From Kiloniellales bacterium (GTDB lineage: Bacteria > Pseudomonadota > Alphaproteobacteria > Kiloniellales > JAKSBE01), in contig JASJAL010000035.1 in assembly GCA_030067055.1 (NCBI GenBank), positions 1-17,327 on the forward strand: DNA of 17,327 nucleotides. Reading direction: 5' to 3'. Shown here piece by piece: positions 6,722-15,190 of this stretch; positions within the stretch are counted from its first letter, which is position 1; the number at the start of each line of letters is the position of its first letter. The position numbers and the translations under genes are program-made. The notes beneath the pieces were generated by a model. It saw only the letters and a program-made list of their open reading frames with translations. It did not search any database and was not told the DNA's origin.

Positions 6722-7326
6722 ACGAGAGGGTGCTCAAACGTTTCGTGATCCTGATGGGTCTGCTGTTGCTGGCCACGGTGATCGGCTGGCCCTTCATGGA
6801 GAATTTCCTGCGCCAGGAACCGGGCGACTACTACACCAAGCAGGGCGACCAGCAGCTGTCGTCCGGCGAGTTCGACGAGGCGCTGAAGAGCTTCGATCTG
6901 GCATTGGGAGAGCAGCCGGATCATCGCGGCGCCCTGATGGGGCGGGCCCTGGTCTTTATCCAGACCGAGCGCTACTCGGACGCCGTCCAGGAACTGACCT
7001 ACCTGATCGGCCGCTTGGAGGAGACCCTGGAGGGCGACGACACCACGGGCCGCGGGGCGCTGGCGGCCGCCTATGCCAACCGCGGCGTGGTTCACGATCG
7101 CGAAGCCCGCTACGAGGCGGCCCTGATCGACTACGTGAAGTCGCTGCAGGTCGACGAAGGCGTCACCGAGGGGCCGGGCATATTCGACCAGATCCTCTAC
7201 GGCTACCGGCCCTCGACGGTCCGGGACCGGGCCATCTACCTCCAGGAGCAGCTGCAATTGCCGGAGGACCAGCGGGTCATGCAGCTGCCCGAAAGGGACG
7301 CCGAGCAGCGCATGCACAAGCCCTGA
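6718..7326 (+). CDS. Membrane-anchored tetratricopeptide repeat protein
   Basis: This encodes 202 residues. One hydrophobic segment (about 9-26) after the positive start M-N-E-R-V-L-K-R is a signal anchor, placing the rest outside the cytoplasm if not cleaved. TPR-like helical pairs are visible at about 37-70 (Y-Y-T-K-Q-G-D ... F-D-E-A-L-K-S-F-D-L-A-L), 71-104 and 114-148 (A-A-A-Y-A-N-R-G ... Y-E-A-A-L-I-D-Y). The C-terminal 50 residues are charged, without clear repeats. TPR proteins act as protein-protein scaffolds and no enzyme motif is seen. The start overlaps the previous gene's stop by four bases and lacks a good ribosome binding site of its own, so it is probably translated by coupling. 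The partner is likely the small membrane protein, perhaps also the symporter; that is inference. Confidence 0.85.
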   Translation: MNERVLKRFVILMGLLLLATVIGWPFMENFLRQEPGDYYTKQGDQQLSSGEFDEALKSFDLALGEQPDHRGALMGRALVFIQTERYSDAVQELTYLIGRLEETLEGDDTTGRGALAAAYANRGVVHDREARYEAALIDYVKSLQVDEGVTEGPGIFDQILYGYRPSTVRDRAIYLQEQLQLPEDQRVMQLPERDAEQRMHKP

Positions 7327-7356
7327 GTCGCGGGCGGTACGAGGCAGGATCCGACA

Positions 7357-7569
7357 TCAGGGTCCGGGCGCGAACCTGACCACGCCGAGGACGTCCTGCA
7401 GCAGCACCATGATGAAGAAGACGCCGGCGATGCAGGCGAACAGCAGCCGAACGAAGTCGGTGTTACCCTCTTCGTCGCGGTAGCGGATGCCGTTGACCGC
7501 GATGAAACCGGTCACCGCCAGGAAGATGATGTTGATGGGCATTTCCCATTCGCCGGCGAACTCGAACAT
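7357..7569 (-). CDS. Small two-helix membrane protein, hypothetical
   Basis: This encodes 70 residues from ATG 7569; a second in-frame ATG ten codons in (7542) is an alternative start. Hydrophobic helices lie at about 11-28 and 41-64, joined by a charged turn containing R-Y-R-D-E-E-G-N. The ribosome binding site is weak for both starts. It converges with the TPR gene, its stop codon lying 30 bases from the TPR stop. I do not recognise a family. The length, two clean helices and charged turn make a real membrane protein more likely than chance, but the evidence is moderate. Confidence 0.6.
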   Translation of the reverse strand: MFEFAGEWEMPINIIFLAVTGFIAVNGIRYRDEEGNTDFVRLLFACIAGVFFIMVLLQDVLGVVRFAPGP

Positions 7570-7657
7570 CCCGGCAACCTAGACGTCCGCCCTGCCTGGC
7601 TCAAGACACCAGTACACCCGCCCCGGCCGTCGGTCGGTGCCGTCGGCTGTAGCTGGA

Positions 7658-8200
7658 TCAGGAGCCTCGCAGATTGGTCCGCGGCGCCGGGCGCAGCTCT
7701 TCCTCGGAGAAGAAGGGCGGGGTCACAGAGCCTGATCGCGGGGTTGGCTTGGCCGTTTCGATGGGCGCGGTCCGGGTCGCCCTTGCGGCGGTTTCCTGGG
7801 TCGCAAGGTGGCCGACCATGATCCCGCCGCCGACCGCCAGCACGATGGCGCAGACCGCGACCGTGAAGCGGCGGCTACCAAGTGCCGAGGCCCGATGGTA
7901 GTCGCTGTCATAGCGGTGGAAATAGGGATGGCGCCCGTTCAGCTCGCCGCGGGATTCGTGATCGACGACCCGGCGGGCGAAGTGCTTGGCCCATGGCGGC
8001 ACCCGGTTTTGCACCATGAAGCCGTGGAAGATCGAATCGGTCTCGGTTTCGGGTAAGTCGCGGCCGTGCCACTCGTAGTAGGCGAGTTGAAGGAGTTGAA
8101 ACTCACCGATCTCGAGGATGTTCGCGGCGTGCGCAATCAGCGCGCGATCCTCGTTCTCGTCCTGGTCCGGGCGGATCAGGGTCTGTAGGAAGTTGGGCAT
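7658..8200 (-). CDS. Single-pass membrane protein of unknown function
   Basis: This encodes 180 residues from ATG 8200, chosen over the ATG at 8239 because GGAGAGGAC immediately precedes it. The N-terminal 110 residues are soluble and acidic to neutral, with a helical block (about 18-50) and a segment rich in aromatic and histidine residues (about 57-103, including V-P-P-W-A-K-H-F-A-R-R). One transmembrane helix follows at about 112-132. The last 48 residues are rich in proline, alanine and threonine and probably periplasmic. I do not recognise a domain. It is divergent from the CBS/DUF294 gene across a 223-base gap. A signalling-linked role is only suggested by the neighbourhood. Confidence 0.75.
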   Translation of the reverse strand: MPNFLQTLIRPDQDENEDRALIAHAANILEIGEFQLLQLAYYEWHGRDLPETETDSIFHGFMVQNRVPPWAKHFARRVVDHESRGELNGRHPYFHRYDSDYHRASALGSRRFTVAVCAIVLAVGGGIMVGHLATQETAARATRTAPIETAKPTPRSGSVTPPFFSEEELRPAPRTNLRGS

Positions 8201-8423
8201 GTCCTCTCCAGTCGGTCGTGCAGGCCGCGCTTCCTCCATCGGGTCCGATCTGGCTCGCAGACCCAGACCAAGGTTCTATCTCAACAACCCTTACATTTAG
8301 TATAGTCATCGGCGCGCCGAATCCCAGAGGCCTTGGGATCGGACTCCCTCAAGTCTTCGGGAGCGGCTGCCGGGTTCCTGGCGGCTCTGGTGAGTGACAG
8401 GAACGTAGGTGGGACGAGGCAGC
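8201..8423. promoter_or_regulatory. Divergent intergenic region, membrane protein / CBS-DUF294 gene
   Basis: This 223-base gap contains an AT-rich island at about 8275-8310. AGTATA (8299-8304) reads TATACT on the minus strand, a good -10 hexamer for the leftward gene, and TATAGT (8301-8306) is a possible -10 on the plus strand. No clear -35 is seen for either. AGGAA (8399-8403) and GAGG (8416-8419) are candidate ribosome binding sites for the alternative rightward starts at 8409 and 8424. Confidence 0.3.
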
Positions 8424-9884
8424 ATGCAGTCGCAGACCAAGATCTTTTCCCAACTCGTCCGCGATTACATGCGCAAGGGGAGCCTTGTGCTGCCGGCCAA
8501 GACCAAGGTGTCCACGCTGATCGCCGAAATGGTCCGGCGCAAGCGAACCAGCGCCCTCTTGACCAACGTCGAGGGCCGACTGGCCGGCATCATCACCGAG
8601 CAGGACATCACCCGTCGCATCGCCCTGCGTTGCAGCGGCGACGAGCCGGCGACCGCAGTCATGACCGCGCCGGTTGAGAGTGTCGGCCGCGACGACTACC
8701 TCTACGTCGCGATCGCGAGGATGCGGCGCTTCGGCTGGCGGCACATGCCGGTCACCGATCCGGAGGGGCGGCCGGTCGGTACTATCGATCTTTACGCTGC
8801 CCTGGCGGTCGCAGCGGAGCCGCTCCTCCGGCAAATCGACCGAATCGTCCACGAGGACAGCCTCGACGGTTTGCGTGAGGTCAAAGCGGTACAGGTCGAG
8901 GTCGCCGACGACCTGTTTCGAGACCGGGTGCCGGCGCCCGAGATCCAGGCGGTGCTCAGCGACATCAACCGCGGCATCCACCGGCGCGTGATTCGGCGCA
9001 ACCTGGCGGCGATGCGCGATACCGGCTGGGGCGAGCCGCCGGTGCCCTTCGCGTTGCTGATCATGGGCTCGGGCGGCCGCGGCGAGAGCTTCCTCTATCC
9101 GGATCAGGACAACGGCTTCATCCTGGATGACTACCCCGATTCCGAGCACGAGCGGATCGATAGCTTCTTCATAGAGCTGGCCGAGCGCATGACCCAGGAG
9201 CTCGATCAGATCGGCTTTCCCTACTGCAACGGCTACGTCATGGCGACCAATCCGCTGTGGCGCAAGACCCGCAGCCAATGGGCTGCGCAGCTGCGCTACT
9301 GGGGCCGGAAGCGTAGCGAGATCGCGGTCCAGCTCTCGGACATCTTCTTCGACTTCACCTGCGGCTACGGTGAGGCGCAGATGGTCCGCGAGCTGCGGAC
9401 CCGGGTCACCGAGATGCTCCGCGTCAGCCCCGGATTTCTCCAGGAAATGCAGGCCGAGGTCCGCAACCAAGGGGTCGCCCTGGGCTGGTTCGGGCGCCTG
9501 CAGACCGAGACCGAGAAGAAGGAGTTCAAGGGCAAGATCAACCTCAAGCACAGCGGCACTCTGCCGCTGGTGTCCTGCGTCCGGCTTCTGGCGCTGCGCG
9601 AGGGGGTGGAGGAGACCTCGACCCTGGGGCGGATCGGCGCCCTGCACGCCAAGGGGATCATGGACCGCGATACCCAGGACTACCTCAAGGGCGCCTTCGG
9701 CCACATCACCGGCCTGCTGCTGCGCCAGCAAATCGCCGACTTCAAGGCCGGCGAGCGCGTCAGCGTCTACGTCCACCCCGACGACCTCTCGGAACGCGAG
9801 AAGGACATCCTGATCGACTCCTTCCGGGCGATCGAGGATCTGCGCGACCGGGTCTACGCCGAGTTCACCGGCGACGTGTTCTGA
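8424..9884 (+). CDS. CBS-pair and DUF294 putative nucleotidyltransferase-domain protein
   Basis: This encodes 486 residues from ATG 8424; a GTG at 8409 with AGGAA upstream would add five residues and cannot be excluded. Two CBS domains (about 13-70 and 77-135) form an adenine-nucleotide-sensing module. The DUF294 putative nucleotidyltransferase follows, with G-S-G-G-R-G-E (215-221) and D-Q-D-N-G (227-231) matching the GlnD-like active-site pattern. The DUF294 C-terminal helical domain covers about 340-480. GlnD-type enzymes transfer nucleotidyl groups to signalling proteins; whether this one does is unknown. No cyclic-nucleotide-binding domain precedes the CBS pair, unlike longer relatives. 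Homologues commonly lie beside SSS transporters and epsilon-like exonucleases in Proteobacteria, as here. It converges on the sensor kinase gene with a 15-base gap. Confidence 0.88.
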   Translation: MQSQTKIFSQLVRDYMRKGSLVLPAKTKVSTLIAEMVRRKRTSALLTNVEGRLAGIITEQDITRRIALRCSGDEPATAVMTAPVESVGRDDYLYVAIARMRRFGWRHMPVTDPEGRPVGTIDLYAALAVAAEPLLRQIDRIVHEDSLDGLREVKAVQVEVADDLFRDRVPAPEIQAVLSDINRGIHRRVIRRNLAAMRDTGWGEPPVPFALLIMGSGGRGESFLYPDQDNGFILDDYPDSEHERIDSFFIELAERMTQELDQIGFPYCNGYVMATNPLWRKTRSQWAAQLRYWGRKRSEIAVQLSDIFFDFTCGYGEAQMVRELRTRVTEMLRVSPGFLQEMQAEVRNQGVALGWFGRLQTETEKKEFKGKINLKHSGTLPLVSCVRLLALREGVEETSTLGRIGALHAKGIMDRDTQDYLKGAFGHITGLLLRQQIADFKAGERVSVYVHPDDLSEREKDILIDSFRAIEDLRDRVYAEFTGDVF

Positions 9885-9899
9885 AGACCTGGCCCCGTG

Positions 9900-12662
9900 C
9901 TACTTCGCGGCGGTGCCGAGTGTGGCGCGGGCGGCCTCGGGATAGGGTAGGGTGAAGGCGAAGCGGGCACCCTTGCCGGGCTCGCTTTCGACCCAGATCT
10001 GGCCGCCGAAGTGCTCGACGATCTGGCGGCAGATCGGCAGGCCCAATCCGGTGCCCTGGAGGTTGTGGGCCAGGTCTTCGCGCAGGGCCTGGAACTTCTC
10101 GAAGACTCGGCGCTGCTCCTCCCGGGACAGGCCGACGCCGTTGTCGCTGATCACGACCAGGAGGTCGGTGGACCGCGGCCGCGCCTCGACCGTCACCCGG
10201 CCGCCTTCGGGATCGCAGAACTTGACGGCGTTGGACAGTAGGTTGACGACGATCTGAACCAGACGGTCCCGGTCGGCGTGGACGTCCGGCAGACGGCTCG
10301 GGAGGTCGACTTCCAGCTCGACCCCGCGCTCGCGGAACAAGGGATGGGTCGCGGCCAGCGCCTCCTCGATCGACGGTCCCGGATCGAGGTCGGCCATGTT
10401 CCACTCCATGCTGCCGGCTTCCATCTTGGCCAGGTCGAGGATCTGGTTGATCAACCGGGTCAGGCGCTCGCTCTCCTTGATGATGACGTTGAGGAACTCG
10501 CCGCGCTGTGCCAGGTCGAGCGAGGGATTGTCGTAGAGGATCTCGCTGAAGGAACGGATCGAAGTCAGCGGCGTGCGCAGTTCGTGGCTGACGGTCGAGA
10601 TGAAGTCGTCCTTCAGCCGATCCAGCTCGGTCAGTCGCTGGTTGGCCGCGCGCAGGTCGGAATAGGCGTGCTCCAGCTCGCTCGACTTCTGCTCCAGGCG
10701 GTGGCTGTACTCGATCACCTGCGATGTCTCGTCGAGGATCTGCATGACCTCGTCGATCCGGATCATCTCGCCCTTGACCACCGAGGCGAGCATGACCCGC
10801 GCCGAGGCCGCGCCGATGGCGCCGGCCAGCAGCCGCTCGGTAAAGTGCAGCAACCGGGAATCGGCCTCCTCAAGCTTGTCCAGGTTGAGGTTGCGTTCCT
10901 CGGCATAGCGGGTGAAGGCCCGGTCGGCGGGCTGCTTGCCGAGGAAGCGCACGACCACGTCGTAGACGTCGGCGAAGGTCGCGGTGCCGCGCCAGAGACC
11001 CGAGCCGCGCTGGCTCTCGCTGTGGCGGAAGACGTCGACGAAGATCGCCGCCTGAATCCGCTCCAGGGCGCTTTCCCGGCCGAAGAGGGAGCCGACGATA
11101 TAGCCGCCGATATTGCCGAGCAGGCTCCAGAACAGGGCGTGGGTGACATGGTCGAGGCCGTCCAGGCCGAACAGCCGGTAGGGATGCAGCAGCTCGATCC
11201 CGAAGGGTCCCTGCTCGACGAAGGCAAGGCTGAGCCAGCCGGAGCGGGCCATGGACGGCAGGAAAAGGGTGTAGGCCCAGAGCGCGAAGCCCAGGCTGAG
11301 ACCGATCAGAGCGCCGGTCCGCGTGCCGCCCTTCCAGAAGATGCCGCCGATGATGGCCGGGGCGAACTGCGCGGCGGCGGCGAAGGAGACCAGGCCGATG
11401 GTGACCAGGGCATAGGATTCGCCGATGTAGCGGTAGTAGATGTAGCTCATCGCCAGGATCAGCATGATGCTGCCGCGCCGAATCGCCAGCAGCAGGCCGG
11501 TCAGGTCACGCTCCTCGGACAGGCGGAGCCAGGGGATGCGTAGCAAGGTCGGCATCACCAGGTCGTTGCAGACCATGGTGCTGAGCGCGATGGTCGCGAC
11601 GATCACCATGCCGGTGGCCGCCGACAGGCCGCCGATGAAGACGAAGAGCGCCAGGCCGTCCCGCTCGGCGGCCAGCGGCAGGGTGAGGACGAAGGTGTCG
11701 GCGTCGACGCCGCCGCCGGGGAACTGCATCAACCCGGCCAGGGCGATCGGCAGCACGAAGATGTTGATCGCCAGCAGGTAGAGCGGAAACAGCCAGACCG
11801 CCTTGTGCAGGTGTCTTTCGTCGACGTTCTCGACCACCGTCACCTGGAACTGCCGTGGCAGGCAGATGATCGCGGCCATCGACAGCAGGGTCAGGGTAAC
11901 CCACTGGCTGTAGCCGCCGTCGCTGTCGACGCTGAACAGCCGGGCGGTCTCGGGCTGGGCGCCGGCCACCGCGAAGAGGTCCGCGAAGCCGCCGTAGAGC
12001 CCGAAGGTCACGAAGAGCCCGACCGCCAGGAAGGCGACCAGCTTGACGATCGATTCGAAGGCGATCGCTGCGACCATGCCCTCGTGATGCTCGGCCGCGT
12101 CGATCTGCCGGGTGCCGAAGAGGATCGTGAAGATCGCCAGTACGGTCGTCACCAGGAAGGCCGTGTCGGCCGGAAAGGGGACCTCGAAGATCGTCGGCGT
12201 GGCGTCGAGGTTGGGATAGTGCAGGAGCAGGTTGAAGCTGGTCGAGACCGCCTTCAGCTGCAGCGCGATGTAGGGCATGATCCCGACCACGGCGATCACG
12301 GTGACCAGGCCGGAAATCATCGTGCTCTTGCCGTAGCGCGAGGAGATGAAGTCGGCGATCGAGGTGATGCGGTTGACCTTGCTGATCCGGAGGATCTTCG
12401 CCAGGACGAACCACCAGAGCACGAAGGTCAGGGTCGGGCCGAGATAGATCGGCAGGAAGGCGACCCCGTCCTGGGCCGCCAAGCCGACGCTGCCGTAAAA
12501 GGTCCAGGAGGTGCAGTAAACCGCGATCGACAACGTATAGATGTAGGGGTTTGCGATCAGGCTGCGGCCCTCTTGGGCGCGCTTGTCGCCATAGTACGCG
12601 ATCGCGAACAGCAGGCAGAGGTAAGCGCAGGCGACGGGCAGGACAACCCAGCCGGACAGCAT
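9900..12662 (-). CDS. SSS-STAC sensor histidine kinase (CbrA/CrbS type, no receiver domain)
   Basis: This encodes 920 residues. Residues 1 to about 525 are an SSS transporter fold with many membrane helices. The STAC-type linker follows (about 560-640, with F-T-E-R-L-L-A-G-A-I-G-A-A-S-A-R-V). A coiled coil (650-685), HisKA with H693 in S-H-E-L-R-T-P-L, and HATPase_c complete it, with N-box N807/N811, G1 D840-N-G-V-G and G2 G870-T-G-L-G-L. All catalytic motifs look intact. CbrA and CrbS kinases of this architecture regulate carbon-source use, CrbS the acetate switch. CrbS carries a PAS domain and a C-terminal receiver, neither of which I see here. It follows the 95-residue membrane protein by three bases and is the last gene of the minus-strand set. 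The only response regulator nearby is the receiver-only protein of the same set. The ligand is unknown. Confidence 0.93.
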   Translation of the reverse strand: MLSGWVVLPVACAYLCLLFAIAYYGDKRAQEGRSLIANPYIYTLSIAVYCTSWTFYGSVGLAAQDGVAFLPIYLGPTLTFVLWWFVLAKILRISKVNRITSIADFISSRYGKSTMISGLVTVIAVVGIMPYIALQLKAVSTSFNLLLHYPNLDATPTIFEVPFPADTAFLVTTVLAIFTILFGTRQIDAAEHHEGMVAAIAFESIVKLVAFLAVGLFVTFGLYGGFADLFAVAGAQPETARLFSVDSDGGYSQWVTLTLLSMAAIICLPRQFQVTVVENVDERHLHKAVWLFPLYLLAINIFVLPIALAGLMQFPGGGVDADTFVLTLPLAAERDGLALFVFIGGLSAATGMVIVATIALSTMVCNDLVMPTLLRIPWLRLSEERDLTGLLLAIRRGSIMLILAMSYIYYRYIGESYALVTIGLVSFAAAAQFAPAIIGGIFWKGGTRTGALIGLSLGFALWAYTLFLPSMARSGWLSLAFVEQGPFGIELLHPYRLFGLDGLDHVTHALFWSLLGNIGGYIVGSLFGRESALERIQAAIFVDVFRHSESQRGSGLWRGTATFADVYDVVVRFLGKQPADRAFTRYAEERNLNLDKLEEADSRLLHFTERLLAGAIGAASARVMLASVVKGEMIRIDEVMQILDETSQVIEYSHRLEQKSSELEHAYSDLRAANQRLTELDRLKDDFISTVSHELRTPLTSIRSFSEILYDNPSLDLAQRGEFLNVIIKESERLTRLINQILDLAKMEAGSMEWNMADLDPGPSIEEALAATHPLFRERGVELEVDLPSRLPDVHADRDRLVQIVVNLLSNAVKFCDPEGGRVTVEARPRSTDLLVVISDNGVGLSREEQRRVFEKFQALREDLAHNLQGTGLGLPICRQIVEHFGGQIWVESEPGKGARFAFTLPYPEAARATLGTAAK

Positions 12663-12665
12663 GGC

Positions 12666-12953
12666 TCAATCCCCGTCCTGCTTGCCGGCGTCCTGCACGG
12701 GCAGGTCCGTCCAAGGCGCGTCCAACCGTCCAGGCGGCGGACGATGGCTGGGAATTCGTCGCCAGCGTTCCGAGGTAATCGCGATCAGGCCGATCAGGGC
12801 AGCCCAGACCGTGAAGAGGTAGATGTAGAGCACCGGGATGCCGAACAGCCAACCCGGGCCGTCGAAGATCGACAGCAGGGGCGGGCTCAGCAGAACCAGA
12901 CCCAGAAGAAACAGGGCCAGGTGGCGTTCGCCGCTGGTTCCGCGCCTCGGCAT
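12666..12953 (-). CDS. Small two-helix membrane protein coupled to the sensor kinase
   Basis: This encodes 95 residues from ATG 12953, with GGAGAAG six bases upstream. Helices are predicted at about 11-30 and 35-60, separated by F-D-G-P-G-W. A hydrophilic, proline-rich cytoplasmic-type tail covers 61-95. Its stop ends three bases before the kinase start, which indicates translational coupling. The arrangement resembles CbrX, the small protein encoded just before and coupled to cbrA in Pseudomonas, though sequence relatedness was not tested. It probably assembles with or aids insertion of the kinase's transporter domain. It lies 97 bases after the exonuclease gene, so an internal promoter there is possible. 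Confidence 0.8.
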   Translation of the reverse strand: MPRRGTSGERHLALFLLGLVLLSPPLLSIFDGPGWLFGIPVLYIYLFTVWAALIGLIAITSERWRRIPSHRPPPGRLDAPWTDLPVQDAGKQDGD

Positions 12954-13050
12954 GCGTCTCTTCTCCGGTAACCTGCCCTGCGCCGTGCAGACGGGCCAAG
13001 TCTACACCCACCGGCCGAACTTGACACCGGCAGGAAAGCCTCTGAGTTGA

Positions 13051-15162
13051 TTAGAACTCTTCTTGGCGGCGCCGGACCTCGACCATCTGTTCCGAGGCGG
13101 CAAAGGCGGCTCCCAAGGTCGTGATGCCCCGGGCTTCGAGGAGTTTGAGCATCGCCAAAAAGACCTCCGCAGTGACCATGGTGTCGCCCATCGCGGTGTG
13201 CCGGCCCCAGATCTCGACTCCCAGCCGCTCGGCAATGGCGTCGAGCGTGTGGTTCTGCTCTTCAGGATGCAGCCAGACCGACAGCAGCAGGGTGTCGAGC
13301 ACGGGATTGTCGAAGACGACGTCGCAGGCGGCTTCCTTAAGTCGGAGGAACTTCATATCGAAGGCCGCGTTGTGTGCGATCAGCACGGCATCGGATGCGA
13401 AGCGGTGGAACTGCGGCAGAACCGACTGCGCAGCCGGGACGTCCCGGACCATCTCGTCGGTGATCCCGTGAAAGCGGATCGAGGCCTTGGGGATGGGCTT
13501 GCCGGGGTTGACCAGGCGCTCGAAGGTCTCGCCGCTGAGGATCCGTCCGTTAACGATCCGAACCCCCGCAATTTGGATGATCTCGTCGCCACCGGACGGA
13601 TTGAGGCCGGTGGTCTCGGTGTCGAAGACGACGTAGGACAGCGCGGAGAGTGAGCGGTCGCTGACCGACTCCAGGGGTGCTTGGCCGTGGAACAGGTCGA
13701 AGTCGTAGAATTCCGGCCGGGGCGGTAGCGCACCGGGCACTTCCGGACCGCTGGGCGGTGTCCCCGCCGGCAGGGCCAGGCGCAAGCCTGGCGTGCCGCC
13801 CTCATCGCCGAGGCTCCAGACCTCGGCGCCATGCTGTTCGAGGACTTCCTGCAGCGAGCCCGCCATCGTCGTGTCGTCGAGTTGCTCCTGCAACCAGAAT
13901 TCCAGTTCGCGCTGCGCCAGGGCGCCGCTCGGCCAATGCAGGTCGAGTGCGCTGTGGCCGCCCTGCCGGACCGCCTCCAGGGTGAAGCTCTCAATCTTGA
14001 GGGATGCCGAGACCTTCAGGATCAAGTGGTTCAGGACCCACTGCAGGGCGAGGCTGTCTCCACGCAGCCAGATTTCGCCGCCGCCAACGTCCAGGCGCAG
14101 CCCGTCTTCGTCCTGGAGTTCCTCCTGCAGTGACTCGAACAGGTCCCGAGCCAGGACGTTGCCCAGCAGCAGGTTTTCGGACTTGAGCGCCTCATAGGCG
14201 TCGGACAACGTTTCCAGCTGGTCGCTGAGCCGTTGGCTTTCCTCGGCGATAATGCGGTCGAAGGCCCGTCGCCGCCCGGCGTCTAAGTGCGGATGTTCGA
14301 TCATCATCTCGACCGCGGCCCGCAGGTTGGCGAGCGGGCCGCGAAAACCTTCGGTGGCTCGGCTTAGCAAGAGATCGCGTTTGGCGAAGCGGGCCCGTTC
14401 CCGGCCGGCCTCGGAAAACACCACGACGTAGCCGCGCGCCGCGCCCTCGGAGTCGAAAATCAGGGTCATCCGGCCGTGCAAGAGGCTGTGCGTCGCCTTG
14501 CCCAGGCAGAGCAGTTCGACAGTTTCGGGGTGGCTTGCCGAGTCCTTTTCCTTGGCGCGCCGGAGCAGGCGGCTAAGCGCGTGGCCAACCGCTTCCTCCC
14601 CGACGAGTTCGAGGACCGATCGACCCAGGCCGGTTGTTTCCGGGGCCTCCAGGGCCAGTCGCGCGGCCTTGTTGTAGAGCAGGATCTTGTGCTCGAGGTT
14701 GCAGACCACGACCGCCTCGCTGAGGTCGCGCAGGATCGCTTCCAGCCAGCCGCGCTGTTCCTCGCTTCGGGCACTTGCCCCGGCCATGGCTTTGACCACG
14801 TCGCTGCGCGCGGTCCTCAGCCCGCGGCTGACCTCCTTGATGGCTTCGTTCAGGGGGCCAAGGGCGTGAGTCTCGGCGATCTCGACCCCGGCCTCGGCGT
14901 CGGCCCGGCTGACCGTATGGAGCCGACTGGTCAGACGCGACAGAGGACGCAGCAGGCGTTGCTCGACGATCACCCAGGCGACGGTCGTAGACGCGACAAG
15001 CCCGAAGGCCAGAACAGCGCCGAACAGCAGGACCACTCCGAGCGCTTCCGACGCCGAGCCGCTGAGCATTACGAAGGCGAAGCTGGCGAGGCCCAGAACC
15101 GCGCTCACCCCCAGGACACCGAGGGCCAACAAGATCAGTACCAAGAATCGGCGTGTCGTCAT
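13051..15162 (-). CDS. Membrane-anchored degenerate sensor kinase fused to a DEDDh 3'-5' exonuclease
   Basis: This encodes 703 residues. Two membrane helices (about 5-33, 43-66) lead into a HAMP-like segment (67-120) and a PAS-like domain (about 136-255). A HisKA-like helix pair (257-320) follows, in which the histidine position of the H-box reads E271 (E-G-F-R-G-P-L). A HATPase-like region (about 330-465) lacks recognisable N, G1 and G2 boxes. The C-terminus (about 508-675) is a DNA polymerase III epsilon-type exonuclease with F-D514-T-E516-T-T-G-L-N-P, H-N-A-A-F-D602 and H655-T-A-M-G-D660, so the DEDDh residues are complete. The kinase half is probably dead while the nuclease half looks active and cytoplasmic. 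It starts 28 bases after the response regulator gene. Replicative polymerase function is unlikely given the membrane anchor; sensory control of a nuclease is inferred. Confidence 0.88.
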   Translation of the reverse strand: MTTRRFLVLILLALGVLGVSAVLGLASFAFVMLSGSASEALGVVLLFGAVLAFGLVASTTVAWVIVEQRLLRPLSRLTSRLHTVSRADAEAGVEIAETHALGPLNEAIKEVSRGLRTARSDVVKAMAGASARSEEQRGWLEAILRDLSEAVVVCNLEHKILLYNKAARLALEAPETTGLGRSVLELVGEEAVGHALSRLLRRAKEKDSASHPETVELLCLGKATHSLLHGRMTLIFDSEGAARGYVVVFSEAGRERARFAKRDLLLSRATEGFRGPLANLRAAVEMMIEHPHLDAGRRRAFDRIIAEESQRLSDQLETLSDAYEALKSENLLLGNVLARDLFESLQEELQDEDGLRLDVGGGEIWLRGDSLALQWVLNHLILKVSASLKIESFTLEAVRQGGHSALDLHWPSGALAQRELEFWLQEQLDDTTMAGSLQEVLEQHGAEVWSLGDEGGTPGLRLALPAGTPPSGPEVPGALPPRPEFYDFDLFHGQAPLESVSDRSLSALSYVVFDTETTGLNPSGGDEIIQIAGVRIVNGRILSGETFERLVNPGKPIPKASIRFHGITDEMVRDVPAAQSVLPQFHRFASDAVLIAHNAAFDMKFLRLKEAACDVVFDNPVLDTLLLSVWLHPEEQNHTLDAIAERLGVEIWGRHTAMGDTMVTAEVFLAMLKLLEARGITTLGAAFAASEQMVEVRRRQEEF

Positions 15163-15190
15163 TCCCCGGTGAGCTCCAGAGCCTCGGTCC

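Noticed and set aside
7321..7362. Inverted repeat CCCTGA / TCAGGG between converging genes
   Set aside because: It arises because both genes end in a proline codon and TGA, with a 30-base loop; no T-run, so not a convincing terminator.
10278..12971. Long plus-strand open frames opposite the kinase gene (10278-11543 and 11805-12971)
   Set aside because: They lie antisense to a kinase with intact motifs, have low-complexity composition rich in A, G, D, R and Q, and show no domains; they are a by-product of high GC.
11506..13011. Minus-strand frame of 501 codons overlapping the kinase and small membrane protein in another frame
   Set aside because: The arginine-rich translation has no domain, and the recognised genes use the other frame.
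13051..15162. Calling this gene dnaQ
   Set aside because: The exonuclease domain is epsilon-like, but the membrane-anchored pseudokinase half and the operon context argue against the replicative proofreading subunit.
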